Assembly: GCA_002794785.1 (NCBI GenBank)
Contig: NBBA01000010.1
Location: 372,001 to 436,000 of the forward strand
Length of the DNA stretch: 64,000 bases
Direction: 5' to 3'
Origin: Coniferiporia sulphurascens
Lineage: Eukaryota > Basidiomycota > Agaricomycetes > Hymenochaetales > Hymenochaetaceae
Positions 59,291 through 64,000 of this stretch are shown here, piece after piece (position 1 is the first letter of the stretch; each line of letters opens with the position of its first letter). The notes beneath the pieces were generated by a model. That model saw only the letters and a program-made list of their open reading frames with translations. It had not been told where the DNA came from and searched no databases. The position numbers and the translations under genes are program-made.

Positions 59291-59628
59291 TACTGTATTC
59301 AGTATTTACACTGCTGTGATAATCGGTCGGATAGATAAGGCTCTTCCATTTGATTCTCGGAGCTGATTGAACGAAATTTGGAACGGCTGGTATTTTTTTT
59401 TGGTTGATTTCTTTGTTGGTTATTTCCTCTTTAACTCTTTTGTTAGAGTAATGTGTTACACTCGCTCCGAGGACCCAAACAGAAGACACCAGCCGTTGAG
59501 TGCAGACGGCGCATACTAGTAGTAGCTGTCATGAACGCACATGCATAGTATACAGGATAAGCGGCCATATACACGATACACAAGAGGGTAACCTTCAAAA
59601 AGCACAGAAATAAACGTCCTGGTCCCCA
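59291..59628. other. spacer between foldback element and copy D
   Basis: Short AT-rich stretch with a TTTTTTTTGG run; no gene is visible. Confidence 0.4.
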
Positions 59629-61939
59629 TCAAGTCAAAAGTACCTTGCGCGCGTCTTCCCCATCTGCGGACGAGCGACAGATGGGGCAGTGTGGGTCTGT
59701 CTTCAGTAGTTCCAGTAGACACCTGCATATCCAGTCATAGAAATCAGTATCACTTAGAACAAAGAATCAACGCGCATTCATGAGCTCACGAAGTACAGAA
59801 AACGTGACCACATGGAATATTGCTTAGTTCACGTCCGCATTCAAAACATAGCGGACACTCATATTGACTTGTTGCAGCCGCTGAGGGAGTTGGCGACGGA
59901 GAACTGTCTCTGACTGTTTGACAGAACGGGCCCGGGGTTGGAAGCGGTCTTGCTCTTGAGTTTATGATAACGCTCGGGACTGATACTCCTTGCGGAAGGT
60001 CCGGAACCGGAGGAATTGGGGGATTTTGGAGGATAGGGGATGAATATGGCGGCAGAGATTCTTCCTCTACAGAGTTATCTTGATCCGTCTCGTCCAGATC
60101 AGCTTGCTCCGGAAGGTTAGGATTCTGGTCAGACACGCCCAGTAAGGGGCGGGGCGGTAGTGCTGGTGGGAATTCCGTCGAGTCAGCCTCGCTGGGTCTG
60201 GGCTGCATCAAAATTTGCAAGCCTTTACCAGTGTCCGGGCGTGTTGAATGACGGATGGCAGGAGCGGTAGAAGCTGCGGGAGGGAACAGCCGGGGAGGAC
60301 GAGGAGGGACGGAAGGAGGAGTGATACGGTCCAAATGCTCTACACGGGAAGAATGAGGATCAGATGAACTGGAGCGAGGCGAAGAAAGATTATAATTAGG
60401 AGCAGTAAGAGAAGGAAAAGGACGTGGCTGTGTCGAGAAGTGTCCGCGCCCACTTTCATAATCTGCGAAGTGCACTGGCATTCTTTGATGGACTAATTGT
60501 TGCCCAGTATCTCCTTCAGAAGCAGTACTGTCTAACGATCGTAGTTTTCCAGAGAGGCGCTTTATCATTCCCCGTACATCCTCACCGACGCGTGAAAGGG
60601 ATGAAGGAGGCAGTGAGTTTGTGACTGGAACGACCTCCTTCCTCAGGCTGTTTAGTGAGCCGGAGCCGTTGTCGTCAGTGTTCGGGAGAGCTTTTCCATT
60701 TCCCCTACGTAAACCTTCAGCCTGACTTTTCAAGAGCGATCGTAGAGTGGGCTGATCCGCGCTTGCTCCCTCTTCCCCTCCACGCATGAGAGGTGTGTTT
60801 AAAGTAGTTCCCACCACGTCTTCAACGTGACTGTGCGAGAGTGACGTGGACTGAATGGTACTTATGCGGCTGCTCCCCGCATTGACATCAAGAGCGACGC
60901 CACAGGCTTCGAACAAATGGTAGAGTTCTGTGCCTTCGCTTGAGGCAGCGACAAGTAACTCTCCCTCTGTCCTAGTCAAATATTTCAGTCGGGATGTGCA
61001 TTCGGCTAAATGCTTTATCAAGAAATATATGAATTCCAAAACCCAGAAATACAGTATGAGCAGCGCACCTACCTGTACAAGTTCTGATTCCAAAGCGAAA
61101 TACCGATCGCATGGCCAGCAAAAACGTTGCCATTCGTCCGCAGCAGATTTGGCCTGGATTGTATGCATGGCTCGGCTGTGCTTGCTCATAATTGAATAAT
61201 GCTGTTATTTTTATCAAATTTTAATACAGCCCCCTACCCTCCTTCTTGCAACGTCCGAAACCTTATACGCACCTCGTTCTCGTCTTGGAAGGAGTGCAAT
61301 ACTGTATTGCATTCAGGACAGGGCCTTGGCCATTCTCCGTCGACATTGAGGCGTTCGATTGACGAATTCTGAGAGTAGCGATGGAGGGCCGCCCGTATCA
61401 AATGCTGTAAATGATGCAATTACAGGCTGTTAACTGTGGTTTGACTAAGGGTGCATATGGTAGGTGTCTTACTCACGTATGGAACCGGGCAGCTCACCAA
61501 ACAGACAGGACAGGGGCTAGTAATGAGCGGTGATTCGTCTCCTTGTAACTTTATACGATGCTGCCGTTCCTGAAGATGAGACCTCTTTGCAGTCCAAAAT
61601 TATGACTTTTGTGATTGCTTACAAGATAAAGACCGGTTTCCGATGAAAAATATCTGTCACATATCCTACAACGTAGCTCTCCGCTTCGGCTACGTTGAAG
61701 GCTATATATTTCGAAAGATGGGACCCCCTCTAATGGGCTGGACCTGATGCGCGACCCGAAATGTAAAGAAAACCATCATCAATGAGCGGAAATAGCACGT
61801 ACGGTACACGCTCGCTAGTGCTCTCGTCATGCTGCTGCAAGATTGTTATAATCTATTAAGTGCTAGTCTAAGGCACAAGACGGGGGCGTACCGACTGTGC
61901 TGAGATACTGCTAGCGAGACGTAGTTTGAAGGTAGACAT
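59629..61939 (-). CDS. multi zinc-finger RING protein, copy D, with apparent frameshift
   Basis: Starts at 61939 with MSTFKLRLASSIS, in line with the starts of copies A-C. Fingers are RCRICDRYFS, PCPVCLVSC then HLIRAALH, PCPECNTVLHS, and FCWPCDRYFA then HLAECTS. The linker is the longest of the complete copies and carries LPPYSSPILQNPPIPP. The RING is ECPLCFECGRELSNIPCGH, FC, then SCLLELLKTDPHCPIC, ending ARKVLLT with stop at 59629-59631. In exon 2, around 61770-61780, a one-base change of frame occurs between VPYVLFPLIDDG and SLHFGSRIRS, at a TTTT run; one more T would restore the frame. The main exon is open for more than 400 codons. Confidence 0.7.
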
Positions 61940-62767
61940 GAATGTTAACTTGAAGTGCAGCAGGGCGGAGGGTGGGGGAGATGGAGATCCCGTCGACGTA
62001 TATCTAAGGCCCCATTTGTGACCGGGAAGCTTAACGCTCTTACCGTAGCGGGTTCGACGTTGTTCAGAGGTTACCATGGGCGCGAAGATGCAATAAGTGT
62101 GATCCATGGGCCATCACAGGTAATACAAGCCACTGTATGATTGGATCATGTTTTGTTCTAGACAACTTGAAGAAGTGATGCATGAGCCAATACCCTCGAT
62201 GCGAAAGCTAGTAGCAAATCTATGCCCCTGAATGTGATAATAAGTTTTCTGCCTGGACGCGAGAGCGATATAGTGATACCTGGCCATACGCAGGCTTGGA
62301 TGACGGTGGTCTGTGTACAGTGTGTAGTAGTGTTCATACATTTGTACCGTACTGTATCTATCTTCAGTCGATCATTTACCTCCCAAAAGTGGCAAGATTA
62401 ATGTGAATTACTATTACGTAACGGAGTAAGGGATCGGGGTTACATGCGCCTCAACAAATGTAGCCGAATTCTTCAAACACTGCCCCCCACGAGGCAGTTC
62501 GGTTTCGGCTGAGATGGTGGTAACCGGAAGCTGTAAGAATACCGTCCGTACATGACTTGTCCGTAACCTTTGTCGAATGAAGGATGAAAAGACACCAGCT
62601 AAGGGGTGGTTACTGTACAGTATGATAGTCCACAGCATGTTGCTGTTCATGCACCAGGCTTGGTATCCAAAAACAAAAACAGCATATATCGCACGAACGC
62701 AGTTCAAGCAAAGCCCTGAGAAAATAGAATGTCTCACAGAATAGAAATACGAATATCAAGGATCCCG
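61940..62767. other. intergenic spacer between copies D and E
   Basis: About 0.8 kb with no supported gene; presumed promoter of copy D and 3' UTR of copy E. Confidence 0.4.
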
Positions 62768-64000
62768 TCAAGTCAGGAACACCTTGCGTGTGTCTGCTCC
62801 TCCCGCCGGCGAACGGCAAAGCGGACAGCGCGGGTCCGCCTTCAATAGGTCCAATATACATCTATAAGTCGGTATAATTAGCTCCATGCGAGACGATGAG
62901 TTGGCGCACAGATATATGCACTCACGAAGTACAGAAAACATGTCCACATGGAATGTTGCTTAAATCACGACCACATTCAAAGCACAGTGGACACTCGTAT
63001 TGACTTGAGCTCGCACCGAAAGATGTCGGCGCCGATGAACTGCTCGTAGCTTTCGGATTATGCGGGGTCGGAAGGGCTGCTGCGCTTGGGATGACCCTTG
63101 AACCCGCAACGAGTATCTCCCGAGGAGGATTTGAAGCCGGAGGTGCCGGAAGAGGGGGCGGAGGTGGCACATCCCGGAGTATGGTAGCAAAGTACGACGG
63201 TGGGGCTTCCTCCTCTGTTGGACTGCCCGGATCTACATCGATCTGTACCCGCTGTTCTGGTCGAATAGGATTCTGAATAAGCGCATTTGGCGAGGGAAGG
63301 GGTGATTGACCTGGAGTTCGCGGTACTATATCTGACTCATTAGGCCTATACTGTGCCAGACTCCGCGATCTCACACCACTGTCTGGGCGCGCGGAGAGAA
63401 GGACAGGAGGAACATCAGGAATTGCGGAGGGACTTAGTAGGGAAGGCTGGGGAGGAATGGGCGGAGAAATGAAAGGCAGGGAAGACACAGGAGGAGGACG
63501 TGAAATAAAGGGAGATTGCGAGACGACTGGTCTAGGTGGAAGTGTAGGATAAGTCGGTGTAGGACGAGAAGCGTATGCAGGCACAGTAGGGGGAGGCGGA
63601 TAAGATGGTGTAGGAAGTATAGGAAGAGGGCGCTTCGGCGGCGATAAATACCTGCGCCCGCTATTTACATCCGGTGGATTTGCTCCTTGGGGAGCCGGTC
63701 GTTCCTCTACCTCCCCTCTTGAAGTGGCATAATACTTTGTCCAGGGCTCTTCTCCTCTGAAACGCCTCTCCAACATATCCTTGATCTGTCCATGCAAAGA
63801 TGACGACGAAAACGATGATGGGGCGAGCGGAGTCGTATTTAAGCATATATCTTCTTCTCTCCGCGTCCCGGATTCGCAGCTGTCCTCAGGACCTGACTGG
63901 TCTTCTGACTTGTCTTCAATCTGCCCATGCGAAGACGACGATGTAGTGAACAGACTTGACATCGACTCTTCCTCCTCGGTTTGCAAGTCCGGGGCGCTAT
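62768..64000 (-). CDS. multi zinc-finger RING protein, copy E, 5' end outside the window
   Basis: Only the linker and RING are inside the window. The large exon runs from the window edge to 62927, the last exon is 62861-62768. The linker is very Pro/Ser-rich, with APPSYFATILRDVPPPPP. The RING is ECPLCFECGRDLSNIPCGH, FC, then SCILDLLKADPRCPLC, with all eight C3HC4 ligands, ending TRKVFLT. The intron splits a Ser codon directly before the fifth RING Cys, at the same point as in A, B and D. The zinc fingers are expected upstream of position 64000. Confidence 0.72.

Noticed and set aside
58589..59338. Two identical 60-residue open frames on opposite strands
   Set aside because: They are mirror images in the arms of the foldback element, not genes.

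Overview
The window looks like nuclear DNA of a filamentous basidiomycete, most likely an agaricomycete. Genes are packed on both strands, nearly all carry several 50-70 nt GT-AG introns, and the recognisable proteins are fungal or general eukaryotic housekeeping types. No tRNA, rRNA or CRISPR array was seen. Gene models below were spliced by eye from reading frame, splice sites and family motifs; short or divergent exons are the least certain parts.

Layout. 1-3.6 kb: two tandem paralogous single-pass membrane proteins. 4.5-20.1 kb: a housekeeping block with malic enzyme, a CHCH protein (Mix17-like), an Mgr3-like TPR protein, SEC62, RPB10, NMD3, a mitoribosomal mL45-like protein, a flavin monooxygenase and a SAM methyltransferase. 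20.6-28.3 kb: a full-length Ty1/copia element with identical target-site duplications. It has been hit by copies of a second LTR family and carries six in-frame TGA codons. It lies inside what was probably one promoter region shared by the methyltransferase and the HAD hydrolase at 28.3 kb. 29.4-37.0 kb: SYG1/XPR1-type SPX-EXS protein and VPS16. 37.0-41.1 kb: gene-poor, with at most decayed coding remnants. 41.1-48.3 kb: an arrestin-like protein, a FYVE-SAP-RING E3 ligase of CARP/rififylin type, and a secreted GH27 alpha-galactosidase.

48.9-64.0 kb is the most novel part. It holds one + strand zinc-finger gene followed by five tandem minus-strand paralogs (copies A-E). The complete copies A-D encode about four degenerate C2H2-like fingers, a long Pro/Ser-rich linker with a PPxY-like motif, and a C-terminal C3HC4 RING; only the linker and RING end of copy E lies in the window. 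Introns fall between the Cys pair and the His of each finger, so exon after exon begins with a His codon. One copy (C) has a premature stop and has lost the first half of its RING, and two others (B and D) carry apparent frameshifts. A large perfect foldback element sits between copies C and D. I read this as a lineage-specific, birth-and-death family of putative ubiquitin ligases.

Several single-base frameshifts (malic enzyme, flavin monooxygenase, RING copies B and D), most of them in or near short homopolymers, could be assembly errors rather than biology.
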